Part shown: one piece after another, positions 17,631 through 27,100 of the stretch
How positions within the stretch are numbered: position 1 is the first letter of the stretch
Layout: every line of letters begins with the position of its first letter
Assembly: GCF_030816015.1 (NCBI RefSeq)
Contig: NZ_JAUSXN010000001.1
Span: 4,464,001 to 4,528,000, forward strand
From: Pedobacter sp. W3I1
Lineage (GTDB): Bacteria > Bacteroidota > Bacteroidia > Sphingobacteriales > Sphingobacteriaceae
Length of the DNA stretch: 64,000 bases
Direction: 5' to 3'
Notes under the pieces: generated by a model
What the model saw: only the letters and a program-made list of their open reading frames with translations
What the model was told of the DNA's origin: nothing
The model's database searches: none
Translations under genes and position numbers: made by a program

Positions 17631-17804
17631 CCCTTTTCCAAAAAAATTTTTTTCAAAAGAAAAAACGGAAAAAAGAAAGTCCGGAAAAACGGGTGCATAG
17701 AGAACGGAGAGCTATAAGTCCCGGAGGGTGTTCTGGCGCAGCCAGAACATTATGCGCTCGCAGAGAAAGGAGCACCCGAAATTCACGGCCTTTTTATCCG
17801 TTTC
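17631..17804 (-). repeat. 174-bp structured direct repeat, copy 2 (upstream of the DUF3560 gene)
   Basis: Second copy of the element at 10001-10174. The central hairpin GTTCTGGC-GCA-GCCAGAAC is perfect here; copy 1 changes one side to give a G-T pair, so pairing is kept. The same outer (AAACGGA/TCCGTTT) and middle (CGGGTGC/GCACCCG) stems are present. It lies in the same position relative to its downstream minus-strand gene as copy 1, which argues for shared regulation. Confidence 0.8.
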
Positions 17805-17903
17805 AGTTGAAAAGAATTTAATATGACCATAGATCTTCCAAAGAAAATACGCGATTTCTATCCAAAAAATTAAACTGTATCTTAATGGCTGAAATTTTTA
17901 ATC

Positions 17904-19484
17904 TTGATGAAAAAGAATAAGCCTTCAGGTAATAAAAAAGCAGAGCCACAGAAAATGATATCTGCTAAACCTATTTTCGACGAATTAGGCATCGGGCCTG
18001 AACAGGCTCAGAAATATATGAGGGGGTTTCTCAATGAGATGGAGAAAATGAAAGATGAAATTGAACGGGAGGAAATTCTAAAGAAAGATAAGCTAACTCC
18101 TGAAGAAATCTGGAGCATGAAACCCACTACTTTTTATGCATGGAGGGTCAAATATGATTTACCAAGAATACTTGACCATTTCGCTCAAAAGCTTAACCGT
18201 TTTGTTGAATGGAAGGAAAATTTTGAATTATCAGATGATGCGCTTATGCGATACGGCATTAGTAATTGTGTGAATTTAAAGGATGCTAGAGACGACGACA
18301 AGCAAAAATATATTTTTTACAAAGAAGGAGAAAACTCAAACGGAGATTTCCTTTCAGATATTGATCTTTCCAACAAGATAAGTACAATGTGGGGAAAGGA
18401 AGAAAGATTCGTTTTGAAAAAGAAGTTCATGAGCTATCTGGATTGGTGCGAGCTAACTAGAATTAAGGCTTTTGGCACTCGGAGTAATGAAGAGGTCTTT
18501 AGTTATACCAGCGCTTCAGGGATTCGTTCAACCGCGATTAAAATATCGATTTTGGATAACTTTGAAATGTTAAAAGTGGGCGGGATTACCATTCAGCCAA
18601 ATGCCGTTGGATTGATAAATCCTAAATATTTTGAATTTGTTAACGCATCCTACCTGACCATTCAAGGACATATCAATTCGGCGGGACTGGTGCTCAGGTT
18701 TGAAAACAGTATCGTTGATGATCTGACCTGCGAAAATCTGGAGTACCCCTTAGTTGAGTTTAGTAATTGCTCACTTGCCAATCTTAGGATAAAAGATTCA
18801 AATATAGCGCAGTGGAATTTCTATAGAACCAATATTAGCGGGAAAATATCTGACTCCAGTCTAGGGATGATCCGGATCATCGGTGGACGGTTTAATGCTG
18901 TTCTAAATAATACTCATATTCATGATGTGCATGCTGATCACATGGGTAAACAAGGTTTTACTTCAACCTATCAGATTTTGAAAAAGACTTATGCAGATCA
19001 AGGAGACGATAGAAATGCAATTATATATTTCTTGAAAGAAAAGAGACGTGATCGCCTATCTCTGTTCGATGCAATTTCTACACAACAGATCAGGTCGAGC
19101 TTTAAAATTTCTGCATTTAAGGAAAAGTTTTATCTTCTTTTAAATATTGCCTACGTAACTGCTCGGTACTTATTTTCACTACTTAATGACCTCTATTGGG
19201 GATATGGAAGAAGACCTTTTAATATAGTAGGTTGGTCTCTTTTGATGATTTTAGTATGTGGTATTACCTTCTTTTACAATCAGAGTTCGATGAATATGCC
19301 AAATCTTCAGGCGGAAATGTCTTTCGCAGATTCTTTATACTATAGTACTATAACATTCACGACGTTAGGTTATGGCGATTTTACACCAAAAGACTTTTTA
19401 AGGGTAGTAGCATCTATAGAAGCGCTGTTCGGTGGTATGAGTATTGGCTTTTTGGTGGCTGGATTCGCTAATTTAAAATATTAA
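17904..19484 (+). CDS. Two-TM potassium-channel protein with beta-helix (pentapeptide-like) domain
   Basis: 526 aa. Residues about 1-210 form a charged cytoplasmic region. About 215-345 has repeated short strands (LTIQGHINSAGLVLRFENS, DDLTCENLEYPLVEFSNCSL, IAQWNFYRTNISG) like a pentapeptide-type right-handed beta-helix. The C-terminus has a hydrophobic helix (NIVGWSLLMILVCGITFFY), the pore motif TLGYGD (487-492) and a final helix (IEALFGGMSIGFLVAGFA), which is the Ion_trans_2 arrangement. It would conduct K+ as a tetramer. It sits next to the mobile-element repeat and a run of defence-like genes. A role as membrane-permeabilising effector is inferred only. Confidence 0.85.
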   Translation: MMKKNKPSGNKKAEPQKMISAKPIFDELGIGPEQAQKYMRGFLNEMEKMKDEIEREEILKKDKLTPEEIWSMKPTTFYAWRVKYDLPRILDHFAQKLNRFVEWKENFELSDDALMRYGISNCVNLKDARDDDKQKYIFYKEGENSNGDFLSDIDLSNKISTMWGKEERFVLKKKFMSYLDWCELTRIKAFGTRSNEEVFSYTSASGIRSTAIKISILDNFEMLKVGGITIQPNAVGLINPKYFEFVNASYLTIQGHINSAGLVLRFENSIVDDLTCENLEYPLVEFSNCSLANLRIKDSNIAQWNFYRTNISGKISDSSLGMIRIIGGRFNAVLNNTHIHDVHADHMGKQGFTSTYQILKKTYADQGDDRNAIIYFLKEKRRDRLSLFDAISTQQIRSSFKISAFKEKFYLLLNIAYVTARYLFSLLNDLYWGYGRRPFNIVGWSLLMILVCGITFFYNQSSMNMPNLQAEMSFADSLYYSTITFTTLGYGDFTPKDFLRVVASIEALFGGMSIGFLVAGFANLKY

Positions 19485-19882
19485 ATCCGGGTTCTAACAT
19501 TTTTCAAAACAGTAAGCATTTCTAAATCCCAGTTACCTTGTGATGCTTTCTTTCGTCGGGTTTCTTTGAATTTTTTAGATAAATATTTTTGTCCCTTTTT
19601 GAAAATCCATTTATCGATATTGGGATCAAATTGGTCGGCAGTAATGTCTATTATAAGATCGTCCAACTCTAGCCAGCAATGGGAGCGGCCTAAAGTACCA
19701 TCACAAACCAAGTCCCAGTCACCAAACTGATTGTCTTTGAGGATACAGGCCAGGATAACCGATCCAGATTCGCAGCAGCCTCCTGGAAAATTCCCCATGT
19801 GTATATTATTAGGCCTCCTCATATCTGGATCTTTCATTAGTTTTCTTACTCTTTTTACCAATTGTTCAAGTGGACCATTCAT
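19481..19882 (-). CDS. Small protein with a Cys-His-Asp (transglutaminase/papain-like) arrangement
   Basis: 133 aa. The order GGCCESGS (C36/C37), GRSHCWLEL (H68) and LIIDITADQF (D79) matches the catalytic triad layout of transglutaminase-like cysteine proteases, including the hydrophobic strand before Asp. The 3' end overlaps the potassium-channel gene by 4 nt, tail to tail. It is the last of three minus-strand genes (20747 to 19481). Enzymatic activity is plausible but the substrate is unknown; it could be a toxin or a modifier. Confidence 0.6.
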   Translation of the reverse strand: MNGPLEQLVKRVRKLMKDPDMRRPNNIHMGNFPGGCCESGSVILACILKDNQFGDWDLVCDGTLGRSHCWLELDDLIIDITADQFDPNIDKWIFKKGQKYLSKKFKETRRKKASQGNWDLEMLTVLKNVRTRI

Positions 19883-19897
19883 AGTTTGTGCTTTTGC

Positions 19898-20419
19898 TTA
19901 AACCATATTCAAACCTTGAGCATTTGAGAGGCTATGTTTTTTAATTAGATATCTTTCTACTTCGTTAGCATCCGCTCCATTGAGTCCAGCAACGCATACT
20001 ACATGATACGAACCAGTATATACTTGGCCGCTCGGGTCCAGAGGTTTTCCGAATAGCTGATTATACCTGTTCTTAATTGCATTTCCATATAAGCCAGGAA
20101 ATTCTCTGCTTGATCCCTTCATGGCTAATTTGACGTGTTCAATATATCTTTTCATCCATCCTCGCTTAGTCTTTCCATAATATACGAAAGTCTCCTTATC
20201 GTTAATTTGCAGCGCGTGAAGGTAAACCATATGCGTTCCAGATAGAGTTGGTAGTCCATTCAAAATATATTTCAACGGTATTTCGATCCTCTGAGGAACA
20301 TCTAAAGACGGAGATTGCAAATTAAGGTGAAGACCGGGTGGCAGGCCACTTGTATCTTTAATTTGCATCGCATCGGCAGTAACCAGCTGCTTCCCATCAG
20401 CTGTCATATAGACATCCAA
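19898..20419 (-). CDS. GIY-YIG-like nuclease-domain protein
   Basis: 173 aa. From residue 64: MVYLHALQI (VYL in place of GIY), FVYYGKTKRGWMKRYIEH (YYG at 80-82, R86, R91, H95) and a later NEVERYLIKKH with Glu at 153/155. This is the order of conserved positions in GIY-YIG nucleases, with both signature triplets altered. The N-terminal 60 residues are unassigned. It lies 15 nt upstream of the Cys-His-Asp protein and 55 nt downstream of a 90-aa gene, probably one operon. Confidence 0.6.
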   Translation of the reverse strand: MDVYMTADGKQLVTADAMQIKDTSGLPPGLHLNLQSPSLDVPQRIEIPLKYILNGLPTLSGTHMVYLHALQINDKETFVYYGKTKRGWMKRYIEHVKLAMKGSSREFPGLYGNAIKNRYNQLFGKPLDPSGQVYTGSYHVVCVAGLNGADANEVERYLIKKHSLSNAQGLNMV

Positions 20420-20474
20420 ATTAAATATTATCTGATTCCCTGGTAACTCGACCTTATGCTGAAAACCATAGTGC

Positions 20475-20747
20475 TTATTTCCTTTTTATAATGGCATCAA
20501 TATGACCTGTTTTTTCATTGTAAGCGTTAAGCACGGTTTCTAAAACTTCCAAATCACTGCTTTCATAAGTAAGGCCGTCGCATAGATACCTGTAATTCTG
20601 CTGATTGATAAAGCCCATTGTTATTCGGTTTTTAAATGGCAAATAAATTTTATAAAATGCTTTTTCGATGTGCTGCCCTACCAAAGTTAGCACCATTTCA
20701 TCAGTAACAATATTCATTTCCCCCAGTCTTACTGGATTTCTCTGCAT
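20475..20747 (-). CDS. Hypothetical 90-aa protein
   Basis: Mixed alpha/beta, no signal peptide. EMVLTLVGQHIEKAFYKIYL is followed by ITMGFINQQNYRYLCDGLTY and a helix (EVLETVLNAYNEKTGHIDAI). First gene of the three-gene minus-strand set with the GIY-YIG-like and Cys-His-Asp proteins. It could be an antitoxin or regulator by position only. No family recognised. Confidence 0.55.
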   Translation of the reverse strand: MQRNPVRLGEMNIVTDEMVLTLVGQHIEKAFYKIYLPFKNRITMGFINQQNYRYLCDGLTYESSDLEVLETVLNAYNEKTGHIDAIIKRK

Positions 20748-20889
20748 GATATTTGGGATAAAATATTTAGCAACAAGTTAATAAAATACGAATATAGATT
20801 TTTTTGTTAATGGTCTAGCGTCTGATAACCTTATGAAAATATAAAATCACTTTTTAATTCGATAACTTCGCTTATCAGTCCCAGAACAA

Positions 20890-21468
20890 ATGACCAGAGA
20901 TGAATTCAATAACCAATCACTGCCTAAATCGGATGTAAATGCAAATTTAGAGACACTTTCCAGAAGTAAGTTTCGGGATATGTTTAGTGCTCATGATTTT
21001 GAAATACGCGATGAATTTCAGCATGATAAAGGTGTGGATTTGTCTCTTGAAATTAAGTCAAATGCGAATAACACCAACATTAGGTTTCCGATTCAGTTAA
21101 AGGCAACTCAATCGATTGAAAAGAACAACGATGGCAGTATTTCGTTTGCAATTAAGGTTTCAAACCTTAACTACCTACTCAATGATGGCCTACCGGCTTT
21201 TTATATGCTTTACCATCAAACTGAAAATGTTTTTTATTATGAAAGGGCGCAGGAGGTTGAAAAACAGTTACGGGAAAAATATCCAGACAAGGATTATCCT
21301 GACACATTAACTTTTAGGTTTAACAAGCCGCTTGACAACATTGTTATAGTAAAAATCCATGAAGAAATGTTGAGCCTTGGCTTTCTCCGAAGAAATGATC
21401 CGAGGTCGATAGGATCGTATTTACTGCTGGAAAAAGAAAAACAACAAAAGCTAAAAAAAGATAGGTAA
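20890..21468 (+). CDS. DUF4365 domain-containing protein (PD-(D/E)XK-like)
   Basis: 192 aa. The sequence fits DUF4365: start helix NANLETLSRSKFRDMFSAHD, then HDKGVDLSLEIK (D50), RFPIQLKATQ (Q69-L70-K71) and a long strand/helix (SNLNYLLNDGLPAFYMLYH). The D...QxK layout is that of the restriction-endonuclease fold. The family recurs in defence islands as stand-alone or fused nucleases. The basic C-terminus (EKEKQQKLKKDR) overlaps a convergent membrane-protein gene by 125 nt. Confidence 0.8.
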   Translation: MTRDEFNNQSLPKSDVNANLETLSRSKFRDMFSAHDFEIRDEFQHDKGVDLSLEIKSNANNTNIRFPIQLKATQSIEKNNDGSISFAIKVSNLNYLLNDGLPAFYMLYHQTENVFYYERAQEVEKQLREKYPDKDYPDTLTFRFNKPLDNIVIVKIHEEMLSLGFLRRNDPRSIGSYLLLEKEKQQKLKKDR

Positions 21469-21832
21469 TTAAATAGCCAATATTGATAGCTCCTGGTTGG
21501 GTTACGCTATTTACAGTAATATAAGCAAAAACCGACAGCACGATTACAGCTATAGAAAGCGCTGAAAAGGTAAACACTTTCCAATCCTCTAAAACAGTTT
21601 CCTGCTTACGACGCAATGAGGAAGTTTTGCTAAACTGGATAGCTAGGAGCAAAATAGCGATCAAAACTCCAAGAATAGTTGCAGTCGATCCTAAGATCAG
21701 TCCAAAATAATCCCTTAGCCCTACTTCCGCTAAACCTAAATAGTCAGAAAATATTTGTAGCTTAAAAAACCTTGCAAAGAAATATGTACCTGGGAATCCG
21801 AATAGGATTAAAAATTTTACAATATTTTTCAT
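21344..21832 (-). CDS. Four-TM membrane protein, hypothetical
   Basis: 162 aa. Hydrophobic segments occur near residues 5-20, 45-68 (ILGSTATILGVLIAILLLAI), 88-106 and 116-138 (GYLITYLFLAFVVFLFPAVN), with a charged loop SKTSSLRRKQETVLEDWK between the second and third. The last roughly 41 codons lie antisense to the end of the DUF4365 gene, so the true C-terminus may differ (frameshift or recombination junction). DUF4365-plus-membrane-protein pairs could be nuclease/membrane modules, but that is speculation. Confidence 0.5.
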   Translation of the reverse strand: MKNIVKFLILFGFPGTYFFARFFKLQIFSDYLGLAEVGLRDYFGLILGSTATILGVLIAILLLAIQFSKTSSLRRKQETVLEDWKVFTFSALSIAVIVLSVFAYITVNSVTQPGAINIGYLITYLFLAFVVFLFPAVNTILSTSDHFFGESQGSTFLHGFLL

Positions 21833-22089
21833 CAGATGGAGCGAAAATTAAACGGCACAATTTACAAGTAAAATTCCATTGTTATTCCTCTACTTGAATT
21901 TCGTGACGTTTCTTCGCCGGGGCATAAACCTGCTGCAGAGCTTGACCTTATTGATTAATGCCTTAAGTTGCCATACGTATACTTTGTTCGAATAATCACC
22001 TATAAGAAAACTCGCTCAATCGATTTAATCGATGTTAATAGGTAGAACATACTTAACTCTTTATTTTTTCAAACGTTCATCAATCTGGG

Positions 22090-23043
22090 TTAAGTAATTC
22101 TCTTTAAGGATTTAATAGCTTCTTTAATGGTGAGAAGTTCTGAACGTTCTTCGGATATTTTCTTTATTACAAATTCAAATATAATAATTAGCTGTTGTGC
22201 GCGCTCTAAACAATCATTCTCAGAGAGATTGTGTAGGCCTTGAGAAGTTTGTTTATAAAGAATTTTAAACGGGTTTTCTTCCAATACCTGAAGTGATCGT
22301 GGAAGATAATCATAGATGTCATCATAGACTCGGTGTGCATTCTTAGAATTCACATGCTTTGATACTATCTCCTTTAATTTTGGATCAGCTCCTTCAAGTT
22401 TCGATACATCTTCCACAATTGAATTCAGTTCTTTTTCAATTATTCTCCTCAGGTAGGCGAATGCGCCGATTCCAAGTTTGTCAACAAGAGACTTTTTTGC
22501 TTTATAGTACCAGCTACCTGACTCCCTATCCAAATACTTTTCGATAGCTTTATCAACTTTTATTTTCAAGGGCGGCCCACCAAGCTTTTCGATATAGATA
22601 TTAGCTCTGTCACTTGAGCTTTTATTTACAATATTGCTGTGACGCACCGGAATAGGATTGTCAGAGTAAATATGGAGTAGAAAATCCACTTGATATGATT
22701 TGCAGGATCTACACTTACCCTTAAAGTGATGAATATAGTCAAGCTTACCCAATTCATCAATGAGTTCGGATGGTATCCTGTCCCCTGGTAATTTCCCAAA
22801 ATGCTCTTTGGTTGCTTCTGATATCTCTAGTTCAAAAGTGGCATCAGTTTTTTCTGTTTCACAAAAAAACCTGAAGGAGGTACCCTGCAGCTCAAACGGA
22901 TCAGTATAGCTTTGGTTTTGACTTTGATATTCTTCCACCGCCATAAATGGGGTAAAGAGTGGGAAATTAGAGAGAAAATCGTCTATTGGGTTTATTTTAT
23001 TCATGTAGTAAATCACTTCCCTAAAGTTAGAAAAAACAGACAA
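22090..23043 (-). CDS. Hypothetical protein with a possible zinc site, end of the sensory operon
   Basis: 317 aa (ATG at 23004, MNKINPIDDF, is a likely alternative start). The N-terminal half has strands and Cys residues (FRFFCETEKTDATFELEIS, HHFKGKCRSCKSYQVDFLL) suggesting a small zinc-ribbon-like domain. The C-terminal half is helical (GIGAFAYLRRIIEKELNSIV, later QGLHNLSENDCLERAQQLII), reminiscent of HEPN/DUF4145-like helical bundles. It is downstream of the four overlapping genes 30831-23171 on the same strand after a 127-nt gap, so it may be a further component. Confidence 0.55.
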   Translation of the reverse strand: MSVFSNFREVIYYMNKINPIDDFLSNFPLFTPFMAVEEYQSQNQSYTDPFELQGTSFRFFCETEKTDATFELEISEATKEHFGKLPGDRIPSELIDELGKLDYIHHFKGKCRSCKSYQVDFLLHIYSDNPIPVRHSNIVNKSSSDRANIYIEKLGGPPLKIKVDKAIEKYLDRESGSWYYKAKKSLVDKLGIGAFAYLRRIIEKELNSIVEDVSKLEGADPKLKEIVSKHVNSKNAHRVYDDIYDYLPRSLQVLEENPFKILYKQTSQGLHNLSENDCLERAQQLIIIFEFVIKKISEERSELLTIKEAIKSLKRIT

Positions 23044-23170
23044 TCTTCAGAATGCAAATTAAAAGAATCTTAACATTTAGATAATAAACGTACATATTCT
23101 AGCTAAACTCAAAATAGAGTTTTTCCTGGCCAAAACATAGAGAGATAGAAAGTAATCTTAATTAATTATC

Positions 23171-23710
23171 CTATTTCTTTTTAATCTCAGTTCTAATTTT
23201 CTGATTCTGGACGGCTTTTTTGACGACTGGAGATATTTTTTTCTTCTCAATAACATCCTGTTTAGATTTCAATTTTGTAGAGATTTCAGCACTTGGATTT
23301 ACCCATTGACAAATACCTGAGATTATGTACGGAATTGCCGCGCCTATTAAAATGGAAGCCACGGCCACGCGAAAATTGAACTTGTTGTAGTTTCTTCCAA
23401 GGGCCAAGGAAAGTGGCATTATATAAACATACTGAATTCGGTTAATGACGATATTTATGGCATCAATGTGCTGGGCTTTAAACTCCTTATATTTCTCTTC
23501 GACTTCCAGCTGGACAAAATCATACTGCAGGTGTGCAAACTGAGAGAGTATCTCGGTAAGTTCTTTTAGCACTTCCTCATACTCGCTTCTTTTTTTTGGA
23601 AGTTTTGCCTTATGATCTCTTTCAAACTTTTCAAATTCAGTATTTTTGGTAGTGAATGCAGACTTGAGTGATTGGAATGTTGCAGGATTCATGGCTGTTG
23701 TTCTCTCCAT
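23171..23710 (-). CDS. Coiled-coil single-pass membrane protein
   Basis: 179 aa. Start at 23710 or the internal ATG 23692 (MNPATFQSLK). Residues about 15-85 are charged heptad-like helix (FEKFERDHKAKLPKKRSEYE, then EVLKELTEILSQFAHLQYDF). One membrane helix (VAVASILIGAAIPYIISGIC) follows, then a lysine-rich tail. It overlaps the receiver gene by 22 nt, implying coupled translation, and would place the membrane-side component of the operon next to the receiver. Confidence 0.6.
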   Translation of the reverse strand: MERTTAMNPATFQSLKSAFTTKNTEFEKFERDHKAKLPKKRSEYEEVLKELTEILSQFAHLQYDFVQLEVEEKYKEFKAQHIDAINIVINRIQYVYIMPLSLALGRNYNKFNFRVAVASILIGAAIPYIISGICQWVNPSAEISTKLKSKQDVIEKKKISPVVKKAVQNQKIRTEIKKK

Positions 23711-24198
23711 TTTACAGCTTTATCTTCATCATCATTTTCAAATAATTTGACTTTTTCCATTAGCAATCTAAGGAACTTTGGGCTGACGTCCTTGTCCTTG
23801 AAGCAAACTTCCCGTCTTGTACCTGGATATGGTTTGCCGATAGATGCTATAATATCGTTGTTGAGCATGCTATCAGTTTGTCCAGTGACAATGACAATAT
23901 TTTTTTCTTCGAGGAAAGTTTCAATAAAACTCGTTCCAATCACGCAGTCGGTATTTTCCTTAAGCTCATAATCAACCAAAACTAAATCCGGGTTGATCCC
24001 ATCGATGTAACTCTGAATATAATCCGTCGCCTCCTTCACATAAAAAACATCTACTCCGGTCTCAAAACACGCAATAATATGCTCGTTCAATTTCTCACGT
24101 TCGACACTGCTTGGAAATACCTCGTGTCCGGCTCGGATCAACACTGCCTGCATTGCCTGCAAGTGCCCGGGCTTATCTTCAATTATCAGTACTTTCAT
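23689..24198 (-). CDS. Stand-alone receiver-domain protein
   Basis: 169 aa. The response-regulator fold is complete: MKVLIIEDKPGHLQAMQAVL (acidic pocket), LVLVDYELKENTD (D76), IVIVTGQTDS (Thr) and SIGKPYPG (conserved Lys). No DNA-binding or enzymatic output domain follows, only about 30 residues of helix. It overlaps the 1420-aa gene by 20 nt, so that histidine-kinase-like protein is the obvious phosphodonor candidate. Output would have to go through a protein partner such as the membrane protein encoded next. Confidence 0.8.
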   Translation of the reverse strand: MKVLIIEDKPGHLQAMQAVLIRAGHEVFPSSVEREKLNEHIIACFETGVDVFYVKEATDYIQSYIDGINPDLVLVDYELKENTDCVIGTSFIETFLEEKNIVIVTGQTDSMLNNDIIASIGKPYPGTRREVCFKDKDVSPKFLRLLMEKVKLFENDDEDKAVKWREQQP

Positions 24199-27100
24199 TT
24201 TCTTTGATTGTTTCTATTGGTATGTAAACATTAAAATATCCTGATTGGGCTTCTATATGTAATTTTGCTCCCATAGTTCTCGATATGATATTATGAATGA
24301 GATTTAAACCATCAACACCTTTCTTCCTGCTCAGCTTTTCGTTTAGATGCCTTACATACCTTGGGGTCTTGAGTAAAAAATTATTACTAACGCATAAGTA
24401 TCTTACCTGCTTGATCTGCTCAGTAAAAATCCTGATTTCGAGCGGGTTCTTTTCGCTTATTCTCGACCTGCTTCCCAGAACCGCATGGCGCTTTATATTA
24501 TAAAGTATTTCGAAAATCAGCTCATCGAATAGCTTGGGAAACATATTAAATTCTATTTGCAGATGAACTTCGCTTATAGATTCTGAATCAAAAAAGATTT
24601 CCTCACTTGTTAATGCTCTAATATTATCCTGATCAAGCTGAAAAATAAAAGGAACTGCTTTTCTAAAACCCTCCACCAACGTTTTTAACTCAATTTGCTC
24701 AAATCTGTGTTTTTGTTCAAAGCCATTATGTTTTATCGCATCATTGGCTAGAGAGATAAGATGCATTTTGTTTGTGAGATAAGAAAATACCGTCTGCAGG
24801 AAGACAGTCCCCTGTTCCAATTTTTCTCGGACATTTACCTGGGTCACTAAACGGGCATCTTCATTAAGAATTGATGTGTACTTTTTGAACAGATCTTCAT
24901 AGACACCTATCCCATGCTTTAAACTAGTCGAAATCTTTTCATTATTTAATAGCTCTATGTAGGCACGAAGGCTATCGTTATTCAAGTGATGGTTTATAAA
25001 ATCACTTAAGTCGTTCCGAAGCAATAATAGCTGCCTGACACGCTTGGGATCAAACCGCTGGTAAGGTCGTTGGTAGACCTTTGTGGGGTAAGTCTTTTTC
25101 GAACTGTTTACTGCCTTGAATTTAAACTCAGTGTATTCCTTATCCTGGTTATTTACATGCCTATCAAGAATATCCTCCTGTTGTTTGATAAACAGATCAC
25201 TTGGCACTGCTTCTAATGGACTGCAGTAAAATCCCAATACCGCTTGCGGCCTGGCCTCAAAAGATTTTCCATCTAAAGATGGCTTGATCTCCGTAATTCG
25301 TAGGTATAAAATCTTACTGTACAGCTTCTCTTGGAATTCGGAAAAATAGTAAGCTTCGTTTGTGCTAAAATCAATATTATCCCGAAAATGGATCAATCCA
25401 TTGTCATCCAGAGAGATCTCAAAAGCAGAAAGCGGTGTATCACCTTTATTTTCCTCTACTCCACGAAAGACTTGGTGCAGAAAGCTATTAGTTGAAAAAG
25501 TATCTGGGTCCAGTTTGCTTTTGATATTGGTGTAGTAATTACTTACTATCGCAATATCGTCACGCTGTTTGACCTTTCCCCTATTTTGATAACTGACGGC
25601 AAAAAATGCTCCCCCTTGTTCAACCCCGAGTATATTGCAGCAAATCTGAAGGATGGTCTGAAGCTTTTGTTCAATCAATACATCCTTAGCCATGTCTGGC
25701 TCATCTCGTTCACTTTTCAACATAGCCTTTAACACCATCATGTCATTGAAAGACTGAATAATGTCATCAGCTGGTTTATACTCCACCTCATCTCCTTTCT
25801 GAATAAAGTTGGATAACATGTATCTGTTGTATAGAAAAGGATAAGTCTCAAAATTCAACCCTAGACCGATAAGAAAATCGGAATAATCAGGAGATCCGAA
25901 ATTAAGGTTCAATTTTTTCTTAAAGAATTTCTCGCACGTGGAATGAAAGATAAAGGTATTCTCAAGTACTAGTAGCCTTAGCAGGTGAATAAAGTTATCA
26001 TTGTAGGAATTCTTTAGCGTTCTTCCTCTCACCCCACTGAGATTCCCTTTTTTTATGTTGTTGTCGATGATCTTTTTGATATTAGATACAACTTTAATGG
26101 CTTTACTTTCATGTTCGAAAATTAGCTCCTGTAACAACGATATATAATAGGTAATAAACTGCATTGGCTTTATCTCTTCAATGCTATCCTCCACCAGTTT
26201 TTGTAGAGGATCAAAGAGATCCTTTTTCTCGGATGGAAGCTCTTTGTAGTATTGTACTTGCCCAACACGCTCTATTCCTTCAATCACATAAGATACTGTG
26301 GAAAGTACCTCAAGCGAGTAGATATAGTTCATCTTAAGTTTTGAAGCTCGCTTTAGCAGGAACATAAATGTTTGGTATGGTGAAAACCGTGACAATCGGC
26401 TATTGCTTCTTGCCTGGAAAAAGCTGTCTGGCACTTTTGCCATCTTATTGATTTCCCCTACCATTTGCATCAATACAGAGAGCACCCATCCAAATGCTTT
26501 CTCTTTTATCTTGCCATGTTGAATGTATGGCTCCGAACTACAAAGCTTAAGTAAAGCATTGGCTGTTTCCCCCTTAAATTCAGGGTATATCTTATTGAAG
26601 CTTTTTATCGAGTTTCCATCACTATCCCTTTCTACAAAACTCACTAACTTGTCTAGTCCATGATTTTTATCAGATTCAAATATGTCCTCGATCTGAAGTT
26701 TAAGACTATAATTACCTTCGCTATCTGTCCTGAAAAGTTTCATAAATTCATGATTGATCAGAAATTGGTAAAGAGACTTCGGTTTTCCTGCGTCGTCAAG
26801 GCTATCATATTCCTTGCTTAAATCCACAGGTTTAAATTTAAGTTCTCGCTCTTTAAAATACAAGCGCATTGTATCGAGAACAGATTTTGATGACAGTTCA
26901 CGATATTTATCCACAAGGGCTGAATAAGGGTATTGATCCCTATGAGGAATTGGAGGAACATTAATGTCTATGAAGTTAAAAACACGAACTAAATCAACGG
27001 GATCATCTTCTAGCCGAAATTTGTTGACCAACTTGGAGTAGTTGTAAAAACCAGCTCGATTTATCAGGCCTAGACTAAAATCAATCCCCCTCTTATCCGA

